Below, piece after piece: positions 47,147 to 57,358 of a DNA stretch of 64,000 bases. Under the pieces are notes generated by a model. It was not told the DNA's origin. It saw nothing but the letters and a program-made list of their open reading frames with translations, and did no database searches. Both the position numbers and the translations under genes were made by a program. Origin of the DNA: Gammaproteobacteria bacterium. GTDB taxonomy: Bacteria > Pseudomonadota > Gammaproteobacteria > Xanthomonadales > Wenzhouxiangellaceae. Location of the stretch: the NCBI GenBank assembly GCA_003567685.1, contig PWYW01000018.1, forward strand, positions 62,001 through 126,000. Reading direction: 5' to 3'. Numbering within the stretch: position 1 is the stretch's first letter; each line of letters opens with the position of its first letter.

Positions 47147-48145
47147 ATGACCCTCAAAACCTACAACCGCTTGGCGCTGACTGCGCTTTATCTCACCTTC
47201 GTCGTGATTGTTCTTGGTGCCTGGGTGCGTTTGACCGACGCAGGGCTCGGTTGCCCGGACTGGCCGGGCTGCTACGGCCACCTTACCTGGCCACAGAACG
47301 ATGAAGCGCTTGCCGCTGCAGACCAGGTTCGGCCAGACCGCTCGGTAGATGTCGGCGAAGCGATTCGCGAGATGGTCCACCGTTATGCCGCAGGCATTCT
47401 CGGCATCCTGGTTTTGCTGCTGGCAATCTTCGCCTGGAAACGTCGTGACGAACCAGGGCAACCGGTCAAGCTGCCCATGGCATTGCTCGTTTTGATCATT
47501 GCGCAGGCCACGCTGGGTGCCTGGACAGTCACCATGTTGCTCAAACCGGCGATCGTCACGCTCCATCTGGCCGGCGGCATGCTTACTTTCAGCTTGCTGA
47601 TGTGGCTATATCTGGCTACGCGCCCGGCCCGTCCGGCCAACACCCTTGATCAACGCAAGCTAAGGGTGCCGCTGGTGGTTGCAACTTCCGTACTTGTCGC
47701 GCAAATTCTTCTGGGGGGCTGGGTCAGCACGAATTACGCCGCCCTGTCCTGCCCGGACTTTCCGACCTGCATGGGCCAGTGGTGGCCGGAGAGTAACTTC
47801 TCTGAGGGCTTTACGCTGTGGCGCGGTGTCGGTGTGGATTTCGAAGGCGGCGTGCTCGACCAGGATGCCCGGGTAGCCATCCACCTCACCCACCGGATCG
47901 GCGCCCTGTTCATAGTCGCGGTTTTCGGTTGGTTGCTACTCAAGCTTTTCCGTACGCCTGGACTCAAGGCCCCGGCCTCGATCCTGACCGCATTGCTGAC
48001 GACCCAGATTACCTTCGGCATTCTGAACGTCGTGCTTGGCCTGCCCTTGTGGATTGCCGTTGCGCACAATGGCACGGCGGCCTTGCTTCTGGCCTGCATG
48101 GTTTACTTGCTGACGCGAACGTCTGCGCCGCAACGGTCGGGTTGA
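47147..48145 (+). CDS. ctaA: Haem A synthase (COX15/CtaA)
   Basis: CtaA oxidises the C8 methyl of haem O to give haem A. The 332-residue protein has about eight membrane helices and two homologous halves. The motifs include GAWVRLTDAGLGCPDWPGCYG, EMVHRYAAG, the TLHLAGG His and LTHRIGALF, with the final HNGTAALLLA. Length and order (ctaA before ctaB) fit proteobacteria. Confidence 0.94.
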   Translation: MTLKTYNRLALTALYLTFVVIVLGAWVRLTDAGLGCPDWPGCYGHLTWPQNDEALAAADQVRPDRSVDVGEAIREMVHRYAAGILGILVLLLAIFAWKRRDEPGQPVKLPMALLVLIIAQATLGAWTVTMLLKPAIVTLHLAGGMLTFSLLMWLYLATRPARPANTLDQRKLRVPLVVATSVLVAQILLGGWVSTNYAALSCPDFPTCMGQWWPESNFSEGFTLWRGVGVDFEGGVLDQDARVAIHLTHRIGALFIVAVFGWLLLKLFRTPGLKAPASILTALLTTQITFGILNVVLGLPLWIAVAHNGTAALLLACMVYLLTRTSAPQRSG

Positions 48146-48154
48146 TCCAATTTC

Positions 48155-49030
48155 ATGGGCCTGAAAAAAACTATCGGGAGCTTCCTCGGCCTTTGCAAGC
48201 TCCGTGTGGTCGCCCTGATCGTCTTCACTGCCATTGTGGGCATGGCTCTGGCGGTTCCGGGGGTGCCCGATCTCTTGCTGGTGGCCATCGCCAGCCTGGG
48301 CATCGGGATGGCCGCTTCCAGTGCCGCAGCCATCAACCATCTGCTCGACGCTCGGGCAGACCAGGTCATGGTTCGAACGCGCCATCGTCCCCTGCCCTCA
48401 GGCCAACTTGCTTCCGGACAGGTGTTGGCGTTTGCGCTTGGTCTTGCAGCACTGTCAATGATCATCCTGGTGTTGTACGTCAACGTGCTGACGGCGATCC
48501 TGACCTTTGCAAGCCTGATCGGATACGCCGTGATTTACACGGCCTGGTTGAAACGCGCCACGCCGCAGAACATCGTCATTGGTGGCGCGGCCGGGGCTGC
48601 ACCACCAGTGCTGGGCTGGACCGCCATGACCGGCGAACTGCATGCCTATGCACTGATCCTGTTCCTGATCATTTTTGTCTGGACGCCCCCTCATTTCTGG
48701 GCATTGGCCATTTTCCGCCGGCATGATTACGAGGCAGCTGATGTACCCATGATGCCGGTCACTCATGGCGTGGAATTCACCCGCTGGCAGATCCTCTTCT
48801 ACAGCATCATCCTGGTGCTGGTAACCCTGCTGCCATGGCTGACGGGCATGAGCGGTCTTGTCTACCTGGCCGGGTCCATCGTGCTGAACATCGGTTTCAT
48901 GGGCTATGCGATCGCCTTGATGAAGCCGAAAAGCGAACAGCTTGCCATGCAAATGTTCAACTATTCCGTGATCTACCTGATGGCCTTGTTTGCCTTCCTG
49001 CTGGTGGACCACTACCTCACACTGACTTGA
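48155..49030 (+). CDS. ctaB: Protoheme IX farnesyltransferase (haem O synthase)
   Basis: CtaB/CyoE attaches a farnesyl group to haem B, making haem O. The 291-residue polytopic UbiA-family protein has the two Asp-rich motifs: [15 protein letters not shown] and the conserved [21 protein letters not shown] region, and [27 protein letters not shown]. It is 9 bp after ctaA. Together with ctaA this implies an aa3-type terminal oxidase encoded elsewhere. Confidence 0.96.
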   Translation: MGLKKTIGSFLGLCKLRVVALIVFTAIVGMALAVPGVPDLLLVAIASLGIGMAASSAAAINHLLDARADQVMVRTRHRPLPSGQLASGQVLAFALGLAALSMIILVLYVNVLTAILTFASLIGYAVIYTAWLKRATPQNIVIGGAAGAAPPVLGWTAMTGELHAYALILFLIIFVWTPPHFWALAIFRRHDYEAADVPMMPVTHGVEFTRWQILFYSIILVLVTLLPWLTGMSGLVYLAGSIVLNIGFMGYAIALMKPKSEQLAMQMFNYSVIYLMALFAFLLVDHYLTLT

Positions 49031-49050
49031 CCTCTTGAGAGACGCTGCGC

Positions 49051-51975
49051 ATGCCTGACAACCGCCTCAATCCGAACCACCGGCCCGGGACGCCCTTGCA
49101 TCATCTGGAAGCTCACGACGAGTTCATCGCTCGACACAACGGGCCCGACGAATCCGAAGTCGCGGACATGCTCGGCTGTGTTGGCAGCGAGACCCTCGAT
49201 AGCCTGATGCTCGAGACCATGCCCGGCAGCATCATCAGCGAGACGCCATTTGATCTGGCTCCCAGCGACAACGAAGACCGCGTTCTGGAAGAGCTCAAGG
49301 GCATCGCCAGCCAGAATACGGTCAACCACAGCCTGATCGGGCTGGGCTACCACCCGACTCTCACCCCGCCAGTGATTTTGCGTAACGTGCTGGAGAATCC
49401 CGGTTGGTACACCGCCTACACGCCCTACCAGGCCGAGATTTCCCAGGGTCGCCTCGAGGGCATGCTGAATTTCCAGCAGATGGTCATGGATCTGACCGGT
49501 ATGCCCCTGTCCAACGCTTCTCTTCTCGACGAGGCCACTGCAGCCGCCGAAGCAATGGCCATGCTGAAGCGGGTCAACCGCAAGTGCAAGAGCGACACCT
49601 TTTTGATCGACGCGGCTTGCCTGCCCCAGACCATCGAGGTGGTTTGCAACCGCGGCAAGCACCTGGGCTTCGAAGTACGAATCAGCCATGACCTGGCCAG
49701 TGACCTGGCCGAGATCGACTGTTTCGGCGTGCTCACCCAGTACCCGACCGCCAGCGGCCAGGTCGTGCCGCTTGATTCAGTCGTCGAGCGCGCCCATGCG
49801 CGCGGTGCGCTGGTTGCCGTTGCCACCGACCTGCTCTCTCTGGTCTTGCTCAAGCCACCCGGAGAAGCCAACGTCGACGTCGTGGTCGGGTCTGCCCAGC
49901 GATTCGGCGTGCCCATGGCCTATGGTGGCCCTCATGCCGCCTTCCTTGCCACTCGCGACGAATACCGTCGCAGCGTACCGGGACGGATCATTGGCGTGTC
50001 ACGCGATCGGCACGGAAATCCTGCGCTGCGCATGGCTCTTCAAACGCGCGAGCAACATATTCGCCGAGAGAAGGCCATGAGCAACATCTGTACCGCCCAG
50101 GCGCTGCTTGCCGTAATGGCCGGGTTCTACGCAGTCTGGCATGGCCCCCAGGGGCTGAGGAAAATCGCCGGTCGCGTACACCGCCATGCCTGCCTGCTGG
50201 CCGCTCAGCTGAAGCAAGCCGGTTTCGAGCTTGAGCACGCTGATTTCTTCGATACCATCAGCGTCCGTGTCGACGAACCAAGGCGCCAGCAGGTGCTGCA
50301 CGATGCCCGACAGGCCGGTCTCAATCTGCGGGCTGACCGCGAAGGCTTCATTGGCGTCAGCATCAACGAATGCACCCGGCGCCGTCATGTTGCTGCCCTG
50401 CTTGAAATCTTCCTGGGTGAGCCCGTGGACATTGAGGCGCTTGACGCCAGTCTGAGTGCCGAGGCTTCGGCCATTCCCGATTCGCTGAAGCGCGAGAGTG
50501 ATTTCCTGACCCACGAGATCTTCAGTCGATTCCATTCGGAAACCGATATGCTTCGTTATCTGAAGCGACTGGAAAACAAGGACTTGAGTCTGGCTCACGC
50601 CATGATTCCGCTGGGTTCATGCACCATGAAACTCAACGCGACCGCCGAGATGATTCCAGTCACCTGGCCGGAATTTTCCGAGCTTCATCCCCTCTGCCCC
50701 TGGGACCAGGCGCGCGGCTACCACCAGATGATCGAGGAACTCGAGCAGATGTTGGGGGCGCTCACTGGCTTTGCCGGAATCTCCCTTCAGCCCAACGCCG
50801 GCTCGCAGGGTGAGTATGCCGGTCTGCTGGCCATTCGCGGCTGGCACGACGACCGTGGCGACCAGCACCGTAAAGTCTGTCTGATCCCTTCGTCAGCTCA
50901 TGGCACCAACCCCGCCAGCGCCCAGATGGTTGGCATGGATATCGTTGTGGTCGGGTGCGACAACAAAGGCAATATCGACCTCGCTGATCTCGAAGGAAAA
51001 ATCGAAAAACACAAAGACCAGCTTGCCGCACTGATGATTACTTACCCCTCGACGCACGGTGTGTTCGAGGAGGACGTTGTCACGATTTGCAACAAGGTAC
51101 GAGCGGCTGGTGGTCAGGTGTATCTTGATGGTGCCAACATGAACGCTCTGGTGGCCTGGTCGAAAGTGGCCGACTATGCGGATGTCTGTCACATGAACCT
51201 GCACAAAACCTTCTGCATTCCGCATGGCGGCGGTGGGCCAGGCGTCGGACCGATTGGCGTGCGAGAGCACCTCATTCCGTTCTTGCCGGGGCACGGCAGC
51301 GGTTTGCTGGGTCCGGTTCATGGGCATAACCTGCCAGTGGCCGCTGCGCCCTGGGGGAGCGCCGGCATCCTGCCGATCTCCTGGGCCTACATTCGGATGA
51401 TGGGCAAGGATGGCCTGCGCAAGGCCACTCAGCTGGCCGTCCTCAACGCAAACTACATCGCCCGGCGCTTGCAAGGGCATTACGACATCCTCTACACGGG
51501 CCGCAATGGACGCATTGCGCATGAGTGCATTGTCGATCTTCGTCCCTTCAAGGAAAGCAGCGGCATCAGCGAAGAGGATGTCGCAAAACGCCTGATTGAC
51601 TACGGCTTCCACGCACCGACCATGTCCTGGCCGGTTGCCGGCACGCTGATGATCGAGCCGACCGAAAGCGAATCCAAGGCCGAACTGGACCGCTTTATCG
51701 AGGCCATGATCGCGATCCGTGGTGAAATTGATCAGGTCGCTGAAGGCAAATGGGATGCTAACGACAACCCATTGAAGAATGCCCCGCACACCATCCAGGA
51801 AGTCAGCGGTGACGACTGGCCGCATGAATACAGCCGCGCAACAGCTGCCTGGCCGGTTCCCGGCTTGAGATTGGGCAAGTTCTTTGCCAGCGTGGGACGG
51901 GTTGACAACGTGTACGGTGATCGCAATCTGGTCTGTTCCTGCCCGCCAATGGAAATTTGGCAGGAAGCCAGCTGA
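49051..51975 (+). CDS. gcvP: Glycine dehydrogenase (aminomethyl-transferring), P-protein
   Basis: GcvP decarboxylates glycine and transfers the aminomethyl group to lipoyl-GcvH. The 974-residue single-chain form combines the GcvPA- and GcvPB-like halves. PLP-Lys719 lies in MNLHKTFCIPHGGGGPG, and the half-1 motif YTPYQAEISQGRLE and SSAHGTNPASA are present. It begins 20 bp after ctaB. The other glycine-cleavage genes (gcvT, gcvH) are not in the window, and no glycine riboswitch fits in the short upstream gap. Confidence 0.97.
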   Translation: MPDNRLNPNHRPGTPLHHLEAHDEFIARHNGPDESEVADMLGCVGSETLDSLMLETMPGSIISETPFDLAPSDNEDRVLEELKGIASQNTVNHSLIGLGYHPTLTPPVILRNVLENPGWYTAYTPYQAEISQGRLEGMLNFQQMVMDLTGMPLSNASLLDEATAAAEAMAMLKRVNRKCKSDTFLIDAACLPQTIEVVCNRGKHLGFEVRISHDLASDLAEIDCFGVLTQYPTASGQVVPLDSVVERAHARGALVAVATDLLSLVLLKPPGEANVDVVVGSAQRFGVPMAYGGPHAAFLATRDEYRRSVPGRIIGVSRDRHGNPALRMALQTREQHIRREKAMSNICTAQALLAVMAGFYAVWHGPQGLRKIAGRVHRHACLLAAQLKQAGFELEHADFFDTISVRVDEPRRQQVLHDARQAGLNLRADREGFIGVSINECTRRRHVAALLEIFLGEPVDIEALDASLSAEASAIPDSLKRESDFLTHEIFSRFHSETDMLRYLKRLENKDLSLAHAMIPLGSCTMKLNATAEMIPVTWPEFSELHPLCPWDQARGYHQMIEELEQMLGALTGFAGISLQPNAGSQGEYAGLLAIRGWHDDRGDQHRKVCLIPSSAHGTNPASAQMVGMDIVVVGCDNKGNIDLADLEGKIEKHKDQLAALMITYPSTHGVFEEDVVTICNKVRAAGGQVYLDGANMNALVAWSKVADYADVCHMNLHKTFCIPHGGGGPGVGPIGVREHLIPFLPGHGSGLLGPVHGHNLPVAAAPWGSAGILPISWAYIRMMGKDGLRKATQLAVLNANYIARRLQGHYDILYTGRNGRIAHECIVDLRPFKESSGISEEDVAKRLIDYGFHAPTMSWPVAGTLMIEPTESESKAELDRFIEAMIAIRGEIDQVAEGKWDANDNPLKNAPHTIQEVSGDDWPHEYSRATAAWPVPGLRLGKFFASVGRVDNVYGDRNLVCSCPPMEIWQEAS

Positions 51976-52013
51976 GCCAACACGCTGCGCCGGGAAAGCG
52001 TTTTACGGCTGAA

Positions 52014-52104
52014 GGCCTCCGTGAGTTAATGCGGAGGCCAGCTCGGCGAATGTCCTTTATTCAGGGGTGCTTTTGACCCGGCAATCAGCCTGGTTGCCGG
52101 GTCA
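52014..52104. terminator. Two hairpins between convergent gcvP and gyrA
   Basis: The first hairpin pairs 52014-52021 (GGCCTCCG) with 52032-52039. The second pairs 52074-52084 (TGACCCGGCAA) perfectly with 52094-52104 over a 9-nt loop. The second has TTT just 5' on the plus strand but no T-tract after it in either direction. Both lie in the 157-bp gap between convergent stop codons and probably end transcripts from both sides. Confidence 0.65.
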
Positions 52105-52132
52105 CCATAACGTCAGCTCAACCTCGCAGTAC

Positions 52133-54700
52133 CTACTCTTCTGCGTGAACTTCGTCCTCGTCGTCTTCGTCTGAGGCGGCAACACGAGCCATACCAATCA
52201 CCTGCTCATTGTCGCCGAGGCGAATCAGCGTCACTCCCTGTGTGTTGCGCCCAAGTCGCGAAATCTCGCCAGCCGACGTGCGAACAAGAGTGCCACTATT
52301 GGAAGTCAGCATGACGTCATCATCCTCATGCACGGCCAGGGCTGAGACCAGGGGTCCGTTGCGATCAGAAACCTGAATTCCGATCACGCCCTGTCCACCG
52401 CGTTTATAAACCGGAAACTCGTTCATGTCGGTGCGTTTGCCATAGCCGTTGGCGGTTGCGAGAAGCACGTCGGCTGCATCATCCCCGGTAACCAACATTG
52501 AGACCACTTCCTGGCCATCTTTCAGCCGTATACCGTTCACGCCGCGGGTCTGGCGACCCATCGGCCGGGCATCGTTCTCGTTGAAGCGAATGGTCTTGCC
52601 TGCTGAGGAGAACAACAGGATGTCGCGACTGCCATCGGTAAAGGCCACGTCGACCAGCTCGTCGTCGTCTTCCAGATACACCGCCCAGATGCCGTTCGAA
52701 CGGATATTGGCGAAATCCGACAGCGGGGTCTTCTTGACCCGGCCGGAGCGGGTGGCAAAGAACACGAACCAGTCGTCCGGGAATTCGCGGGTCGGCAGCA
52801 CCGCGTTGATGCGCTCACCTTCATCAAGCGGCAGAAGATTGACCATTGGCCGCCCGCGGCTGTTGTGGCCAGCCTGCGGCAGTTCGTAAACCTTGGTCTT
52901 GTAAACCTTGCCGGCACTGGTGAACACCAGCAGCGTGTCATGGGTATTGGTGACCCAGAAACGCTCGACGAAATCCTCATCCTTGGTCCGTGCGGCACTG
53001 CGGCCACGACCACCACGACGCTGGGCGCGGTAGCGGTCCAGGGCCTGGTACTTGGCGTAGCCGGCATGGGAAAGCGTGACCACCACGTCTTCCGGAGTAA
53101 TCAGGTCCTCCATGGTGAGATTGAGGTGATCTTGAACGATTTCCGACCGGCGCGGATCGTCATACTGGGCCTTGAGTGCGTCCAGTTCATCGCGAATGAC
53201 CTGCATCAGCGCATCGGGCTCGGACAGGATGCGCATCAGTTCCTTGATCTGACCCAGAATTTCCTGGTATTCCTCGGCCAGCTTTTCCTGCTCCAGGCCG
53301 GTGAGCTTTTGCAGGCGCAAATCCAGAATGGCTTGCGCCTGGGCCGGCGAGAGCTGGTAGCCCTCGTCGCTGAGGCCGTATTCGGGCAACAGGGCCTCCG
53401 GCCGTGACAGCTCGGCACCGGCCTGGCCCAACAAGGCTCTGACCATGCCGGCATCCCAACGCCGGCCCTGCAGGCGCTCGCGCGCCTCGGCGGGCGTCGG
53501 CGAGGTTTTGATCAGCTGGATCACTTCGTCCAGGTTGGCCAACGCCACGGTCAGGCCTTCCAGGATATGAGCCCGATCACGGGCCTTTCTCAGCTCGAAC
53601 AAGCTGCGCCGAGTGACCACTTCACGACGGTGGGCCAGGAAGGCCAGCAGCATGTCGCGAATGTTCAACAGGCGCGGCTGGCCGTCGGCCAGGGCCACCA
53701 TGTTGATACCGAAAACCGTCTGTAGCTGGGTTTGCTGATACAGGTTATTCAGCAGCACTTCGGGCACTTCGCCGCGCTTCAGCTCGACGACCATGCGCAT
53801 GCCGTCCTTGTCGGACTCATCGCGCAGCTCGGAAATGCCTTCGAGTTTTTTCAGCTTGACCAGCTCGGCGATTTTTTCCAGCAGTCGGGCCTTGTTGACC
53901 TGGTACGGCAGCTCGGTCACGACGATGCGCGAGCGACCGGTGTCGTCGTCGGTTTCCACGTGCGAACGGGCCCGCAGATAAATGCGGCCCCGGCCGGTGC
54001 GATAGGCCTGTTCGATACCATCTGCGCCGTTGATGATGGCGGCCGTGGGGAAGTCGGGGCCGGGCAGAAACTCCATGATCTGCTCGATGCCCATGTCCGG
54101 CTGATCAATCAATGCCAACAGTGCGCTGACCACTTCGCCAAGGTTGTGCGGCGGAATATTGGTGGCCATGCCCACGGCAATGCCCGAAGAGCCGTTGATC
54201 AGCAGATTCGGAACTTTGGTCGGCATGACGGTCGGCTCGGATTCCGACTCGTCGTAGTTGGGAATGAAATTGACCGTTTCCTTGTCGATGTCGGCCAGGA
54301 TTTCGTGCGCCAGCCGGGCCATGCGCACCTCGGTGTATCGCATGGCGGCGGCGGAATCCCCGTCAATCGAGCCGAAGTTGCCCTGCCCGTCAACCAGCAT
54401 GTAGCGCATCGAGAACGGCTGGGCCATGCGCACGATGGTGTCGTAGACCGCGGTATCCCCGTGCGGGTGATACTTACCGATTACGTCACCGACCACACGG
54501 GCCGATTTCTTGTAAGGCTTGTTGTAGTCGTTGCCAAGAACGTGCTGGGCGTAAAGCACGCGTCGATGAACCGGTTTCAGGCCGTCCCGGACATCCGGCA
54601 GAGCGCGTCCGACGATCACACTCATCGCGTAGTCCAGGTAGGACTGCCGCATCTCGTCTTCCAGGTTGACCTGGAGCACTTCGCGTGCCATTTCCGTCAT
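52133..54700 (-). CDS. gyrA: DNA gyrase subunit A
   Basis: GyrA carries out DNA breakage and religation in the gyrase tetramer. The 855-residue protein has the winged-helix domain with catalytic Tyr122 in RYTEVRM, the tower and coiled coil, the GyrA-box QRRGGRG, and six beta-pinwheel blades. The acidic C-terminal tail is [12 protein letters not shown]. In the quinolone region position 83 is Thr (GDTAVYDT) and 87 is Asp; Thr83 is the natural residue in several species, so it is not by itself a resistance sign. I place the start at [10 protein letters not shown] to match the family. Confidence 0.97.
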   Translation of the reverse strand: MTEMAREVLQVNLEDEMRQSYLDYAMSVIVGRALPDVRDGLKPVHRRVLYAQHVLGNDYNKPYKKSARVVGDVIGKYHPHGDTAVYDTIVRMAQPFSMRYMLVDGQGNFGSIDGDSAAAMRYTEVRMARLAHEILADIDKETVNFIPNYDESESEPTVMPTKVPNLLINGSSGIAVGMATNIPPHNLGEVVSALLALIDQPDMGIEQIMEFLPGPDFPTAAIINGADGIEQAYRTGRGRIYLRARSHVETDDDTGRSRIVVTELPYQVNKARLLEKIAELVKLKKLEGISELRDESDKDGMRMVVELKRGEVPEVLLNNLYQQTQLQTVFGINMVALADGQPRLLNIRDMLLAFLAHRREVVTRRSLFELRKARDRAHILEGLTVALANLDEVIQLIKTSPTPAEARERLQGRRWDAGMVRALLGQAGAELSRPEALLPEYGLSDEGYQLSPAQAQAILDLRLQKLTGLEQEKLAEEYQEILGQIKELMRILSEPDALMQVIRDELDALKAQYDDPRRSEIVQDHLNLTMEDLITPEDVVVTLSHAGYAKYQALDRYRAQRRGGRGRSAARTKDEDFVERFWVTNTHDTLLVFTSAGKVYKTKVYELPQAGHNSRGRPMVNLLPLDEGERINAVLPTREFPDDWFVFFATRSGRVKKTPLSDFANIRSNGIWAVYLEDDDELVDVAFTDGSRDILLFSSAGKTIRFNENDARPMGRQTRGVNGIRLKDGQEVVSMLVTGDDAADVLLATANGYGKRTDMNEFPVYKRGGQGVIGIQVSDRNGPLVSALAVHEDDDVMLTSNSGTLVRTSAGEISRLGRNTQGVTLIRLGDNEQVIGMARVAASDEDDEDEVHAEE

Positions 54701-54808
54701 CAGGAATTTCCAGTCGTTTTTGTGGGTCGAGTTGGCGCAACGGCGCCCTTCAACGGTCAAAATTCGTGTCCCGAGCACTCCCCCTGCAAGGCCCGGGATA
54801 AAGGTGGA

Positions 54809-54817
54809 ATAATACCA
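54809..54817 (-). promoter_or_regulatory. Candidate extended -10 for gyrA
   Basis: On the minus strand TGGTATTAT, an extended -10 of the form TGnTATNAT, lies about 110 bp upstream of the gyrA start in the space shared with the divergent GDPD gene. No clear -35 is present, which is usual for extended -10 promoters. Supercoil-sensitive control of gyrA is typical but cannot be seen here. Confidence 0.35.
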
Positions 54818-54913
54818 CACAGAGCCCCTCCCAGGCCCGCTCGGAAAGGCCTCGGAGTCTCATCAAAACCGGTGCTTGCACTGGCAAATCCACCGCAACG
54901 AAGTCCATTGTGA

Positions 54914-55687
54914 ATGCCGCTGACCGACCTTCAATTCCAACGCCTTGAAACCGACCGGAAACTGATTGCTCATGCTTGCGGCGGCAGTCACGCCGGCAGT
55001 TATCCAAATGCCGTGGAAAGCCTGGACATCGCCTACGAGCGGGGCTATCGCTGCTTTGAATTTGATTTGCAATGGACGCGCGATGGCCAACTCGTCGGGC
55101 TGCACGACTGGCGCTCCACGTTGGCCCACTGGTACGACCTGGGCCAGCTTCCGATGCGCTGGCGGTGGGCCAGGCGCTTGCGACCCGGCTGCGCACTGCC
55201 CGCTTCGGTCTTCTTCTCATTGCCAATGCGCCTGGGCTGGACACCGATCACCCCGGACCGTCTGCGCGAATGGCTGACCAAGCACCCCGACTGCTGGCTA
55301 GTTACTGACATCAAGCGCGACAATGCTCATGCTCTCAACCGGCTTGCTCATACATTTGGGGAATCAAGATCCCGTGTTCTGGCCCAGGTGTTCAGCCTGG
55401 CGGAACTAGACCTGGCCAAAAGCCTGGGTTTTGGACGAACAGGCTGGGCCAACTATGGCCCGAAGTGGTCCCTGTCGCGTCTGATTGAGACACTGCCTGG
55501 CCGAGGCCTGGATGTGCTGGTGCTGGATGCACAACGGATTCGACCATTACGGGATAAGGCCCTGCTGGAACGTCTTCAGAAGGACGGTCTGGAACTTTGG
55601 GTATTCACCGTCAACGACAAGGAACAACTGCGCCGGTTGCCGGCGAGCATCAGCGGTGTGATCACTGACAGCCTGTTACCAGGCTGA
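54914..55687 (+). CDS. Glycerophosphodiester phosphodiesterase family protein
   Basis: GDPD enzymes hydrolyse glycerophosphodiesters to glycerol-3-phosphate and an alcohol. The 257-residue protein keeps the key residues: His20, Glu49 and Asp51 in FEFDLQWTRDGQLV and His64 in LHDW. However, the usual HRG(G) motif is replaced by HACGG, and the ENT motif by YPNAVES. No signal peptide is visible, so it should be cytoplasmic. Residues VVTDIK/NDKEQLRRL and ITDSLLPG near the end resemble the family barrel. Divergent from gyrA. Substrate uncertain. Confidence 0.8.
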   Translation: MPLTDLQFQRLETDRKLIAHACGGSHAGSYPNAVESLDIAYERGYRCFEFDLQWTRDGQLVGLHDWRSTLAHWYDLGQLPMRWRWARRLRPGCALPASVFFSLPMRLGWTPITPDRLREWLTKHPDCWLVTDIKRDNAHALNRLAHTFGESRSRVLAQVFSLAELDLAKSLGFGRTGWANYGPKWSLSRLIETLPGRGLDVLVLDAQRIRPLRDKALLERLQKDGLELWVFTVNDKEQLRRLPASISGVITDSLLPG

Positions 55688-55826
55688 TCGGCTGCCACAG
55701 GACGACCGCTTTGGTGCCCGCTATCGTGAACAGGTCGGTTTTGACCAGGACGTCGCGCGTCCGAATCAGTCATCGCTCACTAGCCATTTCCGATACACTG
55801 GTGGTTGAATTTTTACCTGATTACCG

Positions 55827-57032
55827 ATGCGCCCCGAACAACGTGCCCTGTTCGCCAATGAACCGGTCGAACACCTGGTAGTTGACCAGGTTGAATACAG
55901 CCTACTTGGAACCGCTCATGTCTCGCGCACCAGCGCAGAGGCGGTCGCTCGCCTGCTTGAAAGTGGTCATTACGACGCCGTTGCTGTCGAACTGTGTCCA
56001 TCGCGCTACGCGGCGATGACTGACCGCGACGCCTGGCGCAACCTGAACCTTTTCACGGTTTTACGCGAGGGCAAGGCCGGCATGATGATGGCCTCGTTAG
56101 CCCTTGCCGCCTACCAGCGCCGCATTGCAGAGCAGTTCGGCATTGAACCGGGAGCCGAAATGAAGGCCGCCATCGAGGGGGCACGTCAGGCCGGTGTGCC
56201 GGTGCAACTGGTAGACCGGGAAATTGGCATCACCCTGCGACGGGCCAGTCGACGGCTGTCCTGGTGGCGACGCTGGGTCCTGATTAACGGGCTCATTTAT
56301 TCGCTGTTTTCACGAGAGAAGATCGACGAGGCCGACATCGAACGCCTGAAGGAAGGCGATATTCTCACCGAAACTTTCAGTGAGTTCTCGGAAAGCTCGC
56401 CAGCCCTCTACGAGGCTCTGATCGCCGAACGTGACCAGTTCATGGCAGCCCGATTGCGCGAAGAGAATGCCGATCAGCCTGGTCGCAAAGTCCTGGCTGT
56501 GCTGGGCGCCGGGCATTTGTCTGGCACCGTCAAGGCGTTGAAGGCCGATGTCGATCCGGCGGACGAAGTGGCCCGACTGAACGTTATGCCGCCGGCCTCC
56601 AAAGTGTTCAAAGCGATTCCCTGGATCATTTTGATTGCCGTGCTCAGTGGTTTTGCCATCGGCTTTTCACGCTCCAGCGAGCTTGGCTGGAGCCTGGTCC
56701 TGGCCTGGGTGTTGATCAACGGCACGCTGTCGGCACTCGGCGCCCTGATTGCGCGGGCCCATCCGCTGACGATCCTGACCGCGCTGTTTGCCGCTCCGCT
56801 TACCTCGCTTAACCCAACCATCGGTGCTGGCATGGTCACTGGCGCCGTCGAGGCATCGCTGAAAAAACCCCGAGTGGGCGACTTTGAAACTCTTCGGGAC
56901 GATGTCACCAAGCTGTCGGGCTGGTTCAGGAATCGGGTTTCCCACGTATTCGTCGTGTTTTTCCTGTCCAATCTAGGGTCAGCGGCCGGGACATGGATTG
57001 CCGGCGCGCGAATGGTTCAACAATTGCTCTAG
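55827..57032 (+). CDS. TraB/PrgY-family membrane protein
   Basis: The 401-residue protein has the TraB domain: GTAHVSRTSAEAV (28-40), VAVELCPSRYAAM with the conserved Glu, EIGITLRRA, and GAGHLSG. These are the GTAH/GxGH patterns of the Tiki/TraB/GumN metalloprotease-like fold. At least three membrane helices follow (about 258-395). PrgY of enterococci, a relative, reduces secreted pheromone activity; the role of chromosomal proteobacterial members is not known. It stands alone between gdpD and the convergent crcB operon. Confidence 0.85.
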   Translation: MRPEQRALFANEPVEHLVVDQVEYSLLGTAHVSRTSAEAVARLLESGHYDAVAVELCPSRYAAMTDRDAWRNLNLFTVLREGKAGMMMASLALAAYQRRIAEQFGIEPGAEMKAAIEGARQAGVPVQLVDREIGITLRRASRRLSWWRRWVLINGLIYSLFSREKIDEADIERLKEGDILTETFSEFSESSPALYEALIAERDQFMAARLREENADQPGRKVLAVLGAGHLSGTVKALKADVDPADEVARLNVMPPASKVFKAIPWIILIAVLSGFAIGFSRSSELGWSLVLAWVLINGTLSALGALIARAHPLTILTALFAAPLTSLNPTIGAGMVTGAVEASLKKPRVGDFETLRDDVTKLSGWFRNRVSHVFVVFFLSNLGSAAGTWIAGARMVQQLL

Positions 57033-57043
57033 CGTAAGCTTGC

Positions 57044-57328
57044 CTACCGCTGCCGCCGGAAGCGCCGCAGCCATCCGAGTCCAAAGGTCGCAAGCAGAAA
57101 CAGGTAGGCACCAGCGAGTGCCATGATGCTGCGGTCCGGACCCTCCCAGGCAGACAGTGCGTTGTGTACCCCGAACAGGATGAGTTGGGCACCCACAAAA
57201 GCGATGCCGGCGATAACCCAGTCGATCAGGCGCTGATTCCTGGGCCAGTCTGCCGGCGTCGAAAACCAGAAAAGCCAGACCATGAACAAGGAAAGCGGGA
57301 CGAAAATAAGACTATCAATCAATGGCAT
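57044..57328 (-). CDS. Small three-helix membrane protein after crcB
   Basis: The 94-residue protein has three hydrophobic helices (about 5-24, 35-55 and 66-86) and ends in a basic RRFRRQR tail. It follows the second crcB gene by 30 bp on the same strand and is the last gene of the trpS operon. I recognise no family. Function unknown. Confidence 0.7.
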   Translation of the reverse strand: MPLIDSLIFVPLSLFMVWLFWFSTPADWPRNQRLIDWVIAGIAFVGAQLILFGVHNALSAWEGPDRSIMALAGAYLFLLATFGLGWLRRFRRQR

Positions 57329-57358
57329 ATACGCTTTCTTTAATCAAACTTCTGAGAC

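Noticed and set aside
46475-47566. 363-codon minus-strand frame across SURF1, the Sco-like gene and ctaA
   Set aside because: It crosses three well-supported plus-strand genes and has no recognisable domain.
49031-49050. Glycine riboswitch before gcvP
   Set aside because: Only 20 bp separate ctaB and gcvP, far too short for the aptamer.
54436-54466. GyrA Thr83 as a quinolone-resistance change
   Set aside because: Thr at 83 is the natural residue in several gammaproteobacteria and Asp87 is intact, so the sequence alone gives no sign of acquired resistance.
53732-54913. 393-codon frame opposite gyrA
   Set aside because: A shadow of gyrA with His/Val/Gly-rich composition and no family features.
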